Virus record (IMG/VR): IMGVR_UViG_3300023210_000055
Location: 1 to 48,949 of that record
DNA: 48,949 bases
Origin: a virus
Strand: one strand, 5' to 3'
Shown: piece by piece, positions 37,878-46,245 of the stretch
Numbering within the stretch: position 1 is the stretch's first letter
How the letters are laid out: each line of letters starts with the position of its first letter
The notes under the pieces: model-generated
Seen by the model: only the letters and a program-made list of their open reading frames with translations
Told to the model about the DNA's origin: nothing
Database searches by the model: none
Translations under genes and position numbers: made by a program

Positions 37878-38444
37878 ATTTATTCCCATCAATTCTTTGA
37901 ACTCCCTTTTATCGAATAATTCTTCATTGTAATGTACAATAGGCCATACTTCTGACTTTTGTGGCAACTCCGCGTCTAGTTTTAATTCCCAGTACTGACG
38001 GAGGCTCTTATCCTTATCGAGGATTAGCGGCATAGGGCTATCTTTTTTACGATGTCTCATTATACGAATTTTAGCGGGGTGAGAAAGTTTTGAGTACTTA
38101 CCATCCATAAACTTATTAAAATCATCAATAAATGTTGGTCCAATAGTAAATACAAACATTATGTATGTACCATTAAACAACGAATATGACGTTTTAAAAT
38201 ATTCATCTTTTTCTAACTCTTTTTCTAGATCATAAAAATTAATGTGTCCGCTATACTTTAGTAGAGCAAATACATCAGGTGATTCAAGATCCCAGTCTAA
38301 TAAACTTACATCGCCAAGATATGCGTTTACTAGAAAGGGTTCTAAATCTATTTTTGAATATCCAGTTAGAGGTAAAATAAAATCAACAGTTTTAGTTGGT
38401 TTAATTACTTTACGAATTTTCTCTAATTCTTGAAATAGCCTCAT
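37851..38444 (-). CDS. Conserved-type phage protein, unknown
   Basis: A 197-aa protein, last in the minus-strand arm. Its ATG is 35 nt inside the preceding nuclease gene. The N-terminal part (KTVDFILPLTGYSKIDLEPF, then LVNAYLGDVSLLD) is reminiscent of a family of uncharacterised marine and Bacteroidota phage proteins with 'LPL.G.....F..NAY', recalled from memory. Further on it is beta/alpha with TYIMFVFTIGPTFIDDFNKF and charged C-terminal helices. No catalytic motif is apparent. Placement after a nuclease and a resolvase hints at a DNA-related or takeover role, which is inference only. Confidence 0.65.
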   Translation of the reverse strand: MRLFQELEKIRKVIKPTKTVDFILPLTGYSKIDLEPFLVNAYLGDVSLLDWDLESPDVFALLKYSGHINFYDLEKELEKDEYFKTSYSLFNGTYIMFVFTIGPTFIDDFNKFMDGKYSKLSHPAKIRIMRHRKKDSPMPLILDKDKSLRQYWELKLDAELPQKSEVWPIVHYNEELFDKREFKELMGINEDLPPSLR

Positions 38445-39423
38445 CCGATAATTTGATTTTAATTACGCCATTATTGTTATAATACTCCATAGGGTAATCC
38501 CAATGGTCGTGGTCTTGATGCCATTTAAGCCTGTCTAATAAGCTCTCAAACTCATCAATGGCTATAGATAAGTCAAGATTATCAGGCTCATATACCACAC
38601 ACTCACAAAGTCCAGTCGTTTGTAAGGCTACTATATAAGTTTTAAAATCGTATTCCGCGAAATCTAATCCCAATTCAGTCATGTATGCCATAACTGCTTG
38701 TTTATAGATTCCAATTTGCCTATAATACCCATAAGATATATAAGATCCTAGGAAATTATAAGGGTTTTTGGAAGTTGTTTTTAAATCTGTTACAGTAACC
38801 ATCTTCTTTTCTTTGTCAAGTATTAAGTTATCAATAATTGATTTAATTTTAAAATCTTTGTGAGTCCAAAGAATTTCTTTTTCAGGTTCAGCTTCTACAG
38901 GATTTAATACCGTACTTGCTACGGCATGTTTACTTGCGGATGCTGCACACTGAAGTATTGTTTCCATCTCGTCTTGAGATAGAATATGTTTGTTAACTGA
39001 GTTTCTTAAAAGAGTAACATAACTGTTAATTTCAGGGTTATCTAACTTTTTTATTACAGTAGCTATTGAAGTTTTAAATCCAGATATATCATAACAATGT
39101 TGATATAAATGATCTGTATTTTGTAATACAAACTCTTCTGGGGAATCTTCGGTACCGTCTAACACACTAGTGTTAACAAATTTTTCATTCTCTACAAGCG
39201 CTTCTACAAATTTACCCATCATACCTCCAACAACAGGAACATCGGATACGATATATCTGTCATTAAATGTACTATTTTCTAATATGTAACAGTGAATTGC
39301 ACTACCAAGATCTAGATAACGACTATCTTCTTGTTTTAATTCTCTATTTATATATTTTTGAAAGTATTGGGGACTAATTTTTAGGGCACTTAGAGATGAA
39401 TGGCTTACATGTTCTATTTTCAT
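38410..39423 (-). CDS. PD-(D/E)XK exonuclease (RecB/Cas4-like)
   Basis: A 337-aa protein beginning MKIEHVSHSSLSALK. It reads as a RecB/Cas4-type nuclease of the PD-(D/E)XK superfamily: an N-terminal 'S.S.L..l..sP..F' segment, a LGSAIHCYILE helix supplying the motif-I histidine, FKIKSIIDNLILD giving the motif-II aspartate, and TVTDLKTTSKN giving the D-x-K catalytic pair, followed by a helix with YGYYRQIGIYKQA, the QxxxY-type motif of this group. It probably resects double-stranded DNA ends and would act with the Sak4-like ATPase and SSB-like protein encoded upstream. Its length is normal for phage members. It starts 1 nt after the rusA-like stop. Confidence 0.85.
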   Translation of the reverse strand: MKIEHVSHSSLSALKISPQYFQKYINRELKQEDSRYLDLGSAIHCYILENSTFNDRYIVSDVPVVGGMMGKFVEALVENEKFVNTSVLDGTEDSPEEFVLQNTDHLYQHCYDISGFKTSIATVIKKLDNPEINSYVTLLRNSVNKHILSQDEMETILQCAASASKHAVASTVLNPVEAEPEKEILWTHKDFKIKSIIDNLILDKEKKMVTVTDLKTTSKNPYNFLGSYISYGYYRQIGIYKQAVMAYMTELGLDFAEYDFKTYIVALQTTGLCECVVYEPDNLDLSIAIDEFESLLDRLKWHQDHDHWDYPMEYYNNNGVIKIKLSDEAISRIRENS

Positions 39424-39424
39424 C

Positions 39425-39907
39425 TTATTTTCTTTTATATTTTGTTATAATAAATACTAATTTTCTTTCTTTTAATGTCTCTACAGGGACAAATTCAATC
39501 TCTCCTGTATTAGGTATAACAGCACAATTATCATCGTCTATTAATCCCATCTCAACAATAGTATCCTGGAAACTTTTAATCCAAATCCATAAGTTATCTA
39601 CATCCCACTTGGGTTTATAACCTTTCTTTGGAGGGCGCCATCGGAGATCACCTTTATACATTCTAATATCACCGTGGTTTATCACAGTATGTAACTCTAA
39701 TTTTACTTTTATAGGTCCCATATTTCTAATATCTAACCCATTAGGAATATATTGTTGAATGTATGTATGCATACGTCTTATTATAAGAGCGCGCAAATGA
39801 TGATTCATACCAGTATAGAGTCTCTGCCCATTTATTTTCACCCACTTCGTTTTTGTTTTTGCGATGTGAGTTATAAAGTTTGGTATTTCTATTCTTAGTT
39901 GTTTCAT
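39425..39907 (-). CDS. RusA-like Holliday junction resolvase
   Basis: A 160-aa protein. The central and C-terminal portion has the RusA signature: KWDVDNLWIWIKSFQDTIVE, with the two catalytic-type aspartates D-x-D, followed by GLIDDDNCAV giving the third acidic position. The N-terminal half, with IPNFITHIAKTKTK and basic residues, fits the dimer and DNA-binding part. RusA-type enzymes cut Holliday junctions and branched phage DNA before packaging. It is the first gene behind a strong GC-rich hairpin (39919-39978) that separates it from rIIB, so its transcript level may differ from that of the genes ahead of it. Slightly longer than E. coli RusA. Confidence 0.82.
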   Translation of the reverse strand: MKQLRIEIPNFITHIAKTKTKWVKINGQRLYTGMNHHLRALIIRRMHTYIQQYIPNGLDIRNMGPIKVKLELHTVINHGDIRMYKGDLRWRPPKKGYKPKWDVDNLWIWIKSFQDTIVEMGLIDDDNCAVIPNTGEIEFVPVETLKERKLVFIITKYKRK

Positions 39908-39918
39908 AGTTAAAAAGC

Positions 39919-39978
39919 GTAAGGGGACGGGCCCATAGAGTACAAATGGAGGAAACTCTATTGCGGGCCCGCTCTTAC
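39919..39978 (-). terminator. GC-rich hairpin between rIIB and rusA-like genes
   Basis: Three paired blocks surround a 13-nt loop: GTAAG/CTTAC, CGGGCCC/GGGCCCG and ATAGAGT/ACTCTAT, with small internal loops. The 3' side on the minus strand is followed by GCTTTTTAAC, a short T-tract. It fills nearly all of the 81-nt gap between the genes. This fits an intrinsic terminator or attenuator, or an RNA-processing site; both GGGCCC blocks are also self-complementary. No tRNA features were found. Confidence 0.65.
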
Positions 39979-39988
39979 TAATTTATAA

Positions 39989-40999
39989 TTATGCCATCAG
40001 ACTATCAGCTATTTCAGAATTCTGAGCTAACTCAGTTTCTAATTCACTAATTTGTTGTCTTTTAGCAGACTCGTATTCTTGTAAATCTTTCTTCATTTGA
40101 GGATTATCAAATGCAGTATAATCAGACTCTAGGAATATGCTTTCATTCTCACCATTACTAATAGCAATAGGGAAATACTCACATGTTCTCATCTTCGTAT
40201 TATTGTAATCAGTCGGAACTGCTACAACATTGCGAGGACTTACAAGAACTTCTAGAATTACGCCACTCTCATATCCAAAATCATGAACGTATTCCATTGA
40301 CCCTACATGGAGGCCAGCGGAACAAGTACGTTCAGGATCTGGATCACAGTCTACTCTTGGCATAGTAATTGGTGTACCACACTTAATTACCATTCCATGC
40401 GCACCGCTATGGTACGGAGCAAACGTTAAAGATTGCGTATATTTCTCTTCTTGTTCACCTGTATCCTCACTATATTTAAACTGAACCTTCTCCTCTCCAG
40501 TTTCAGTATCAAATATTTGTTTGACTTTACAAGCTTTATAAGCTAAGAAATAACCTTTTTCTGTAATGGGATGTCCATTATGCTCTAAGAAACCATATAA
40601 CTGCTTTCTAACAGTTTTATCAGGGTTTAGCAATAGATGCTTCCAGAAATTTATCAAACCGTCTAACGGCACTCCTTCTTCTAACCATTTCATAAGTTTT
40701 TTAGCTAGGAAATTCGGAATAGGATCCGTAGTACCTTTAAGGTACATTTTCTTCCCGCCATCAAATTCAAAACGGCCATCAGTTGCGTGCTGAATGCGAT
40801 TTGCAGGAGTAAGTAAGGTTTTCACTTGCTCCAGTATAGCGTTACGTTCTTCTTGATCTCTAGAAGCATTGTAATTACGAGCAAGTGCTATAACTTGGTC
40901 GGCTTCTTTAAATTGCTTAGAGATTGTTTTTGGTAGTCCATCGATAATAACTTGAACGTCGTCTTTACCAATTTTACAGACTAAATATGAATTTATCAT
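39989..40999 (-). CDS. rIIB: RIIB-like protein
   Basis: A 336-aa protein matching the RIIB family by its typical blocks: DGRFEFDGGKKMYLKGTTDP, then WLEEGVPLDGLINFWKHLL, LYGFLEHNGHPITEKGYFLA with YKAC, and CSAGLHVGSMEYVHDFG, GVILEVLVSPRNVVAVPTDY and MRTCEYFPI. In T4 the rIIA/rIIB pair is membrane-associated and protects against RexAB exclusion; the biochemical activity is not known. The C-terminal 35 residues form a Glu/Gln-rich helix (AKRQQISELETELAQNSEI). It follows rIIA by 22 nt, so the pair is co-transcribed. A TAAATTTG sequence in the gap might add a weak promoter (positions 41004-41011), without a good -33 element. Confidence 0.9.
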   Translation of the reverse strand: MINSYLVCKIGKDDVQVIIDGLPKTISKQFKEADQVIALARNYNASRDQEERNAILEQVKTLLTPANRIQHATDGRFEFDGGKKMYLKGTTDPIPNFLAKKLMKWLEEGVPLDGLINFWKHLLLNPDKTVRKQLYGFLEHNGHPITEKGYFLAYKACKVKQIFDTETGEEKVQFKYSEDTGEQEEKYTQSLTFAPYHSGAHGMVIKCGTPITMPRVDCDPDPERTCSAGLHVGSMEYVHDFGYESGVILEVLVSPRNVVAVPTDYNNTKMRTCEYFPIAISNGENESIFLESDYTAFDNPQMKKDLQEYESAKRQQISELETELAQNSEIADSLMA

Positions 41000-41021
41000 T
41001 TTACAAATTTATTAAATTAAT

Positions 41022-43484
41022 TTAAATTACGAGGTCTTTCACCTCTTTCTTTTTTTGTTTTTTGAACTTTACTACTGCTTTTTTCTTAAATCTAAGATAC
41101 TCTCTCAGAGCTAAAAAGACTTCTTTTGAAGGTATTTCTGATTTAGAAGCGCATGATAGTTGCGCAAAATCTAAATGCTTAAGCATATCTAAATTTACAG
41201 AATAAGATTCTAATTCTTTTAGATCTTCTAGCATTGTATGACTTACACAATCATTATCTTTACACAATTTCATCATTTCGTATTGGTCAGTATGACCTAT
41301 GTACGAAAAATTCTCAAAATTATTCTCATGGTTTTCTTTTAAACGTTTCCATTTATAATATAAATCAGAGTTTAATTTTTCAAAACATGAAAAGAAATGT
41401 AAATTATCAGTACTTTCTCGAGTTGTCTTTGCAGTATACCAGTTCGTTAATACAGGATTTTTCATAGGAGCTAAATCATTTACGTTGATAAACTGAGTTA
41501 ATTGTTTGTTTAGAGTCGCTGCGACTTTTAGTATTACGACAGGATGGGTCTCATGTTCTAAACTACTTGAACTATAAAAATGAGCTTCCTTATAAAAACC
41601 TGCCTGGGAATATATAGCAGCTACATTTTTTAATAATTTATTATCTGCCGAATTACCATATATTACAATACCGCCCTCTTCTTGGTAGGTTACTAAATCA
41701 GAAATATGATATTCATCATTACTGAATTTAACTTTATTAGGATCTCGAAAGTTATCATAAAAGTAAATACGTCTAAGAAAAGCTTTACCCATTCTTTTTC
41801 GTCTTTCTGCTTCACTTTCATACTCGCCCACTTCTTCTCCTAATTCAGTATCTGCTTTAGACATATCAACATTGTCATAATCATGAAATTTACAATGACT
41901 AAATAATGTTTGCATATTCTTAAAATCAGACTCAATAACATCCTTTTCTCTAGCATCTGCTGAAGCATTCCACATATCGATGTCAGCTTCTTTTGCAAAA
42001 TCGCTTTCTGTTAACGCCCAGTTTTCTCTTATTTGGATAAAAGTACCATGAGTACGCGCTAAATAGAAATCTTTAGATTTAAGAAATACTTTACGAGTTT
42101 CTTCTGAATCCGGATCAACTTGTTTATGAAAGTAAATAGGATATTTTATGAAATCAGCAACATTAGTTTGAGATTTAACTAATTTATAACCACCTATATA
42201 ATTACCATCAGCTCTTTGTGTAACAGTCGTAATACTAAAACCTCTAAATAATCTAGATTGTCTATAAATATCATGTAGTAATGAGCCAGAAAGTTCAATA
42301 CCATGAAGAGTACATTGAGCATTCTTATCTTGCATTTGTGCTAAATAAGACTGAACAGCAAATACAGAATCATATGTTCTATTGTAATTACGACTACTAG
42401 AATTATTAGTTAAAGCGTTTGCTTGTTTTAACCATTCTATAACATCAGGACAATTAGCAAGCTCTTTTTCACACCTCTCTTTCATGTTTTTTTGAACATT
42501 TAAGATCTTTTGTTTAATAGCTTCTTTAGTTTTATCTGTATATCGAATTGCCTCACGACTTGGAACTAAATCTAATTGGCCTACATCAAATTTAAGAGCT
42601 ACTGGAATATTACTACTACCCCAATTAATTTGACTGTCTACCATATCTTGATTAAGAGGATAACGAACTCTTCCAACCATAAGATGGATTTCGTCTACAT
42701 CATATCTACGTGTAGCTGTTTCATCAACACAAATTGCAATATCATCATCTTCATAATCTATCTGTACTGTTCCTACGTTACGGCCTGTTCCTTCTGTAAC
42801 ATTTATAAATTCTAATCCTATAAAATAAGATAGTTGAGAATTTATAGCCTTTGCAAAATTCCTTATATCTCTATAAGACTCTTCTTTATTAATAGGAATA
42901 ATTACTTCAGTAGAATTCAACTCAGTTGTTTCTCCTTGCTTAAGGAGATCCATATGAAATGCATCATTACCTCTATATAACATATAACTAAACATTTTAC
43001 CGTTATGATTACTTATTATATAAAAAGTATCAGTGTACGAAAATGGTGACTTAGCACCAATACCGAAACCACCTATTTGATGATTATTATCTCTTTTAGT
43101 TGAATTACCAAAGAGAGTATAAATTTCTTCTACTCGTTTTTTACTTAATCCAACACCGAAGTCTCGAAATAAGAAAGCATTACCTATGCCTAAAAGGATA
43201 TTCTCTTCCTGAAATTCTATTTGAGGTTTTTTACTTGTAGGATGAAACCATTTAGGATCATCTTCTGCAGTCATCGGAATGACATGCTTTATCTTGAGAT
43301 CTTTCTCTCGATGAGCATCATAGCAGTTAGAAGTAACTTCTCTCACAATAGAACCAATAGGATCAGAATATAGATTAATCAATGAGTCTATTATTATACC
43401 CATTGAATCTTCGCCGATTTTAAATTTATTAGTTTTTACATCACCAATAATTTCATCGACTACATGTTCACGTTCTATTTTCAT
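41022..43484 (-). CDS. rIIA: RIIA-like protein with GHKL ATPase domain
   Basis: An 820-aa protein. The N-terminal region has the GHKL (Bergerat fold) ATP-binding motifs: the N box in VREVTSNCYDAH, the G1 box in DFGVGLS, and GGFGIGAKSPFSYTDTF as G2. These features and the company of rIIB identify RIIA. The remaining 550 residues are helical and beta mixed, typical of RIIA and not assigned to a known enzyme; the end is very basic (KKAVVKFKKQKKKE). The gene begins with an ATGA overlap with the primase stop, so its translation is coupled to the primase. RII proteins are associated with membrane effects and exclusion resistance in T4; what they do here is inference. Confidence 0.9.
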   Translation of the reverse strand: MKIEREHVVDEIIGDVKTNKFKIGEDSMGIIIDSLINLYSDPIGSIVREVTSNCYDAHREKDLKIKHVIPMTAEDDPKWFHPTSKKPQIEFQEENILLGIGNAFLFRDFGVGLSKKRVEEIYTLFGNSTKRDNNHQIGGFGIGAKSPFSYTDTFYIISNHNGKMFSYMLYRGNDAFHMDLLKQGETTELNSTEVIIPINKEESYRDIRNFAKAINSQLSYFIGLEFINVTEGTGRNVGTVQIDYEDDDIAICVDETATRRYDVDEIHLMVGRVRYPLNQDMVDSQINWGSSNIPVALKFDVGQLDLVPSREAIRYTDKTKEAIKQKILNVQKNMKERCEKELANCPDVIEWLKQANALTNNSSSRNYNRTYDSVFAVQSYLAQMQDKNAQCTLHGIELSGSLLHDIYRQSRLFRGFSITTVTQRADGNYIGGYKLVKSQTNVADFIKYPIYFHKQVDPDSEETRKVFLKSKDFYLARTHGTFIQIRENWALTESDFAKEADIDMWNASADAREKDVIESDFKNMQTLFSHCKFHDYDNVDMSKADTELGEEVGEYESEAERRKRMGKAFLRRIYFYDNFRDPNKVKFSNDEYHISDLVTYQEEGGIVIYGNSADNKLLKNVAAIYSQAGFYKEAHFYSSSSLEHETHPVVILKVAATLNKQLTQFINVNDLAPMKNPVLTNWYTAKTTRESTDNLHFFSCFEKLNSDLYYKWKRLKENHENNFENFSYIGHTDQYEMMKLCKDNDCVSHTMLEDLKELESYSVNLDMLKHLDFAQLSCASKSEIPSKEVFLALREYLRFKKKAVVKFKKQKKKEVKDLVI

Positions 43485-44491
43485 ATTAATTTATTTATTT
43501 TAATTTTACTTTCTTCAGCAGTATGATCTTTTCTAAAATCAGAAATATCTTTGAAGCCATTGTTTCTAGTACTAAAGTTTTGTAAGAAAATAGGAGTGAA
43601 TCCATATTTCTTTTTCAGGTTATTAGCACCCTTAACACCAGTTAAATCAAAATCATTTAAGATATACACCTTATTAAATCTCTCATATAACTCTCGGGCT
43701 ACAGTATCTTTGATACTAGTAATCTCATTCTGCAATGCTGCGCTAATAAATCCAAGAGTTCTAAGAACCATTACATCTTTTAGCGATTTTGTTATAATTA
43801 TCAGCTCACCTCTCTCAGGCAGCTGATCCCAACCTTGGAATATTGTTCTATTAGTATTACTCATCCACTTATGTCCAGTTAAGGATAAGGGACGGTAAAT
43901 CTTCCATGTATATACATCATCTTTATAAAAGAGATAACCATACATGGGGTCATTATTTTTGTAATATCCAACTACTTTATCACCTATAAATACACATTTA
44001 CACGAGAATATATTATAATACTTAAGCACTGCTTCAGTAATACCATATTGATTCCAGTAATATTTATCTACAAATGTTAAAGGTTGAGTTTTTACATTAA
44101 TACTTTTTTTTGCGTCGAACTTTAATTCTTTGATTGCAGTTACAAAGCCATCAAACGGCTTATGAACCACATTTCGTTTATCATACATTAAATCCAATTT
44201 GAAATCTTCACATATTCTTATTAACGAAGAATAAAAATCAATTCCAAATATTTGTTGAATGAGTGTAAAACAATCCCCAGTATCTCCTGTACCAAAATCT
44301 TTAAATCTTAGAGTTCCTTTACGGTCAGTAAAGATGGAGAAGCTGGGTTTGTCATCTTGTCGGAGCGGACTACTCATTACAACTCCGGATTTAAAATCAC
44401 ATCCTAAATAATAACTAAATATTTGATATTCACTTATTAGATTTAAAACATTGTCTTTAGTTAACGAAAGAGTTATTTTATAGAGTCCCAT
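43481..44491 (-). CDS. DnaG-type DNA primase (TOPRIM)
   Basis: A 336-aa primase. The N-terminal region (SSPLRQDDKPSFSIF, then LRFKDFGTGDTGDCFTLIQQ) is a CHC2-like zinc-binding domain that has lost the zinc-binding Cys pattern, as in many phage primases. The TOPRIM domain is seen in LIIITKSLKDVMVLRTLG, where the usual EG motif is replaced by TKS, and in KVYILNDFDLTGVKGANNL, which provides the D-x-D metal site. It would prime lagging-strand synthesis for the DnaB-like helicase encoded upstream. No helicase domain is fused to it. It is preceded by a hairpin (44503-44546) and coupled to rIIA by ATGA. Confidence 0.85.
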   Translation of the reverse strand: MGLYKITLSLTKDNVLNLISEYQIFSYYLGCDFKSGVVMSSPLRQDDKPSFSIFTDRKGTLRFKDFGTGDTGDCFTLIQQIFGIDFYSSLIRICEDFKLDLMYDKRNVVHKPFDGFVTAIKELKFDAKKSINVKTQPLTFVDKYYWNQYGITEAVLKYYNIFSCKCVFIGDKVVGYYKNNDPMYGYLFYKDDVYTWKIYRPLSLTGHKWMSNTNRTIFQGWDQLPERGELIIITKSLKDVMVLRTLGFISAALQNEITSIKDTVARELYERFNKVYILNDFDLTGVKGANNLKKKYGFTPIFLQNFSTRNNGFKDISDFRKDHTAEESKIKINKLI

Positions 44492-44502
44492 TTTGTAAAT
44501 AA

Positions 44503-44546
44503 ATAGGGGAGGGTCTTCAGCATATTACATTAATAACCTCCCCTAT
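44503..44546 (-). terminator. Hairpin between SSB-like and primase genes
   Basis: A perfect 10-bp inverted repeat, ATAGGGGAGG / CCTCCCCTAT, encloses a 24-nt loop and on the minus strand is followed by TTATTTAC just before the primase ATG. It fits an intrinsic terminator or attenuator that lowers primase and rII expression relative to SSB, or a stability element for the SSB message. The loop is long for a classical terminator, so strength is uncertain. Confidence 0.55.
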
Positions 44547-44563
44547 CTATTAGATTCATCTAC

Positions 44564-45145
44564 CTAAAATGGTAGACCAGAATCTGCAGGCTCCGTTGAT
44601 GCACCATTAGAAGATGCAGTAGACGTTAAAGCTGAAGGGTTATCCGCTTCATCTTTAGTCATTTTATCAAAGTCAGTTACATTTAACCTAGACTTATCAG
44701 CTGTTACTTGGTCAAGTACCTCCATGAATGGAACATACTTAGGAACAGAAACATAATTATTATAACTGTAAACAGTTTTAATTCTTAATTTCTTACCAAT
44801 ATAACTGTTTCCTAGAAGAGTAATTACTTGATTGCAAAAACCTTCAAAGTCATTTGCAGTGATAGTAACTTTATCTTCTGGTAAATATTTAGTCATAATG
44901 TGCTTAACTCTCTTCATTTGAGAATTCATTTTCTTTTCCCATCCCTCATTAGCTGTATCGATAGGCCATTCTAAGTGACTTAGATTAGCATTTTCGCTAT
45001 CAGTAAAAGAGAATTTAAGAAAACTATTTCCATTAGAAGCAGTTTCTACACTTACATTTGTCATTTCAGCTCCTTCGCTAATTCCTAGCTTGAATACTTT
45101 GGTTGACGTACCTTCAGACTGAATTTTTTGATTAATTTGATACAT
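44564..45145 (-). CDS. Single-stranded DNA-binding protein-like (C-terminal LPF tail)
   Basis: A 193-aa protein. It has a beta-rich core (ASNGNSFLKFSFTDSEN, then KLRIKTVYSYNNYVSVPKYV) and a low-complexity, disordered C-terminal region (SALTSTASSNGASTEPAD) that ends SGLPF. A beta-barrel-sized core followed by a flexible tail with a terminal hydrophobic Pro-Phe is the classical layout of SSB proteins, whose last residues recruit partners. The core does not match an OB fold well enough to be sure. The neighbours (Sak4-like ATPase upstream, primase downstream) are the usual ones for phage SSB. It is likely abundant; a hairpin follows it. An alternative is a recombination accessory protein. Confidence 0.72.
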   Translation of the reverse strand: MYQINQKIQSEGTSTKVFKLGISEGAEMTNVSVETASNGNSFLKFSFTDSENANLSHLEWPIDTANEGWEKKMNSQMKRVKHIMTKYLPEDKVTITANDFEGFCNQVITLLGNSYIGKKLRIKTVYSYNNYVSVPKYVPFMEVLDQVTADKSRLNVTDFDKMTKDEADNPSALTSTASSNGASTEPADSGLPF

Positions 45146-45173
45146 AATTTACTTTTTTTTTAATTAATTAATT

Positions 45174-45845
45174 TTATTCGTTATAATACTTATCCATGGT
45201 GTCTTTCACCATTTGTAAATCGTTTGGGATTTGGTAATCTTCAAACATCCCAGCAGGTGACTTTGCAGTCGATACACCATCTGTTTGTGTTTGGAAGAAA
45301 TATTCATTTTTACCTTTACCATCTGATTCAATGTGGGTAAATAACACCACACTCGACATAGATTCTAATACAATCTTGTCTAACTGCTTTCCAGCTGTCA
45401 TCACTTTACGATATTGAGCACCCATATCAGTATATCCCTCATCGGAATGTGCTAATACAAATACATCAACATTATCAGGTATAACTTGGTTTATGACCGT
45501 GAAAATGTCATATATACCTCCTGATAAACTAGCCCATTTCTCAAAACCTTTGATGTGACGTTCTCCCATTACTTTATCGGTCATAACGCGATTAATAGTG
45601 TCGATCACAATAGTTTTAATGTGCTTTGCTTTCTCTGGTATAACTTTTAACGTATTTACAATATCTACAAGGCTAGAAGCAGTCGCATAGTTTTTATTTT
45701 CTTTACTATAATTCTTCTTCCATCCTTTAATAGGTAATGATTTTTGATCACAGTTCAACCAAAGAGTTGTTTTTGGATCGAGATTGCTCCCGCTTGTGGA
45801 CTTGCCTGATCCAGACTTTCCACAAATGATTACTAAATTTGCCAT
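45174..45845 (-). CDS. Sak4-like RecA-fold ATPase (recombination mediator)
   Basis: A 223-aa protein that begins almost directly with Walker A: VIICGKSGSGKSTSGSNL (G8-K16). KHIKTIVIDTINRVM gives the Walker B aspartate, and DVFVLAHSDE is the following strand with a sensor-type His-Ser. A short RecA core with no N-terminal domain, lying beside an SSB-like gene and near an exonuclease, is the pattern of Sak4 proteins. These anneal or pair single strands with the help of SSB. General P-loop ATPase (AAA_24 type) is the safer description. It starts 1 nt after the stop of the 132-aa gene. No winged-helix or oligomerisation tail is visible. Confidence 0.82.
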   Translation of the reverse strand: MANLVIICGKSGSGKSTSGSNLDPKTTLWLNCDQKSLPIKGWKKNYSKENKNYATASSLVDIVNTLKVIPEKAKHIKTIVIDTINRVMTDKVMGERHIKGFEKWASLSGGIYDIFTVINQVIPDNVDVFVLAHSDEGYTDMGAQYRKVMTAGKQLDKIVLESMSSVVLFTHIESDGKGKNEYFFQTQTDGVSTAKSPAGMFEDYQIPNDLQMVKDTMDKYYNE

Positions 45846-45846
45846 T

Positions 45847-46245
45847 TTAAAAGGGTAATTTTTGGTTATTAAATTCTTGTTCTGTTTGTTCTTCTCTTAC
45901 CATATGGTATCCCAATTTTAAATAGTTTATTGCATCAGCAAATCTACTATCTAAAGGTTCTGCTTGTTCTATATCAGGATTCTTGGCGTATGATAAGATA
46001 GCAGCTACATGTTTATAGAAATATGCTCCCCAACACTGCATAGGAGTAGTTCCAGTCATTTCGGCTGCTTTCTTAAAGTTAGCTAATACATCAGGACTAT
46101 CTTGTGTATAAGCAGGACGTTTTGATTCTTCTATTTCTTGAGCTAAATTTAATAGTTCATGAGCCGATTCATCATAAGGTGTCCAATCTTCCTGTATAGG
46201 GAGAGGATCCATAGTTGTAGTTGTTACATACATATTAGTTATCAT
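45847..46245 (-). CDS. Small helical protein ending in LPF (possible nucleotide-modification-associated domain)
   Basis: A 132-aa protein. I use ATG 46245, which overlaps the helicase gene by 11 nt; in-frame ATGs at 46233 and 46212 could serve instead. From residue 45 it is helical: SPDVLANFKKAAEMTGTTPM, then YFYKHVAAILSYAKN, and RFADAINYLKLGYHMVREEQ. This resembles the phage domain named DUF1599/DUF6378 (nucleotide modification associated), with its 'NF..iA......' and 'D.a.Y..lg' blocks, but I am not sure of it. The C-terminus NNQKLPF has the same hydrophobic ending as the neighbouring SSB-like protein. It lies between the DnaB-like helicase and the Sak4-like ATPase. Confidence 0.6.
   Translation of the reverse strand: MITNMYVTTTTMDPLPIQEDWTPYDESAHELLNLAQEIEESKRPAYTQDSPDVLANFKKAAEMTGTTPMQCWGAYFYKHVAAILSYAKNPDIEQAEPLDSRFADAINYLKLGYHMVREEQTEQEFNNQKLPF

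Noticed and set aside
39908-39988. tRNA or other known structured RNA in the rIIB-rusA gap
   Set aside because: The GC-rich fold has no cloverleaf, no TTC-type arm and no CCA; a single long stem explains it.
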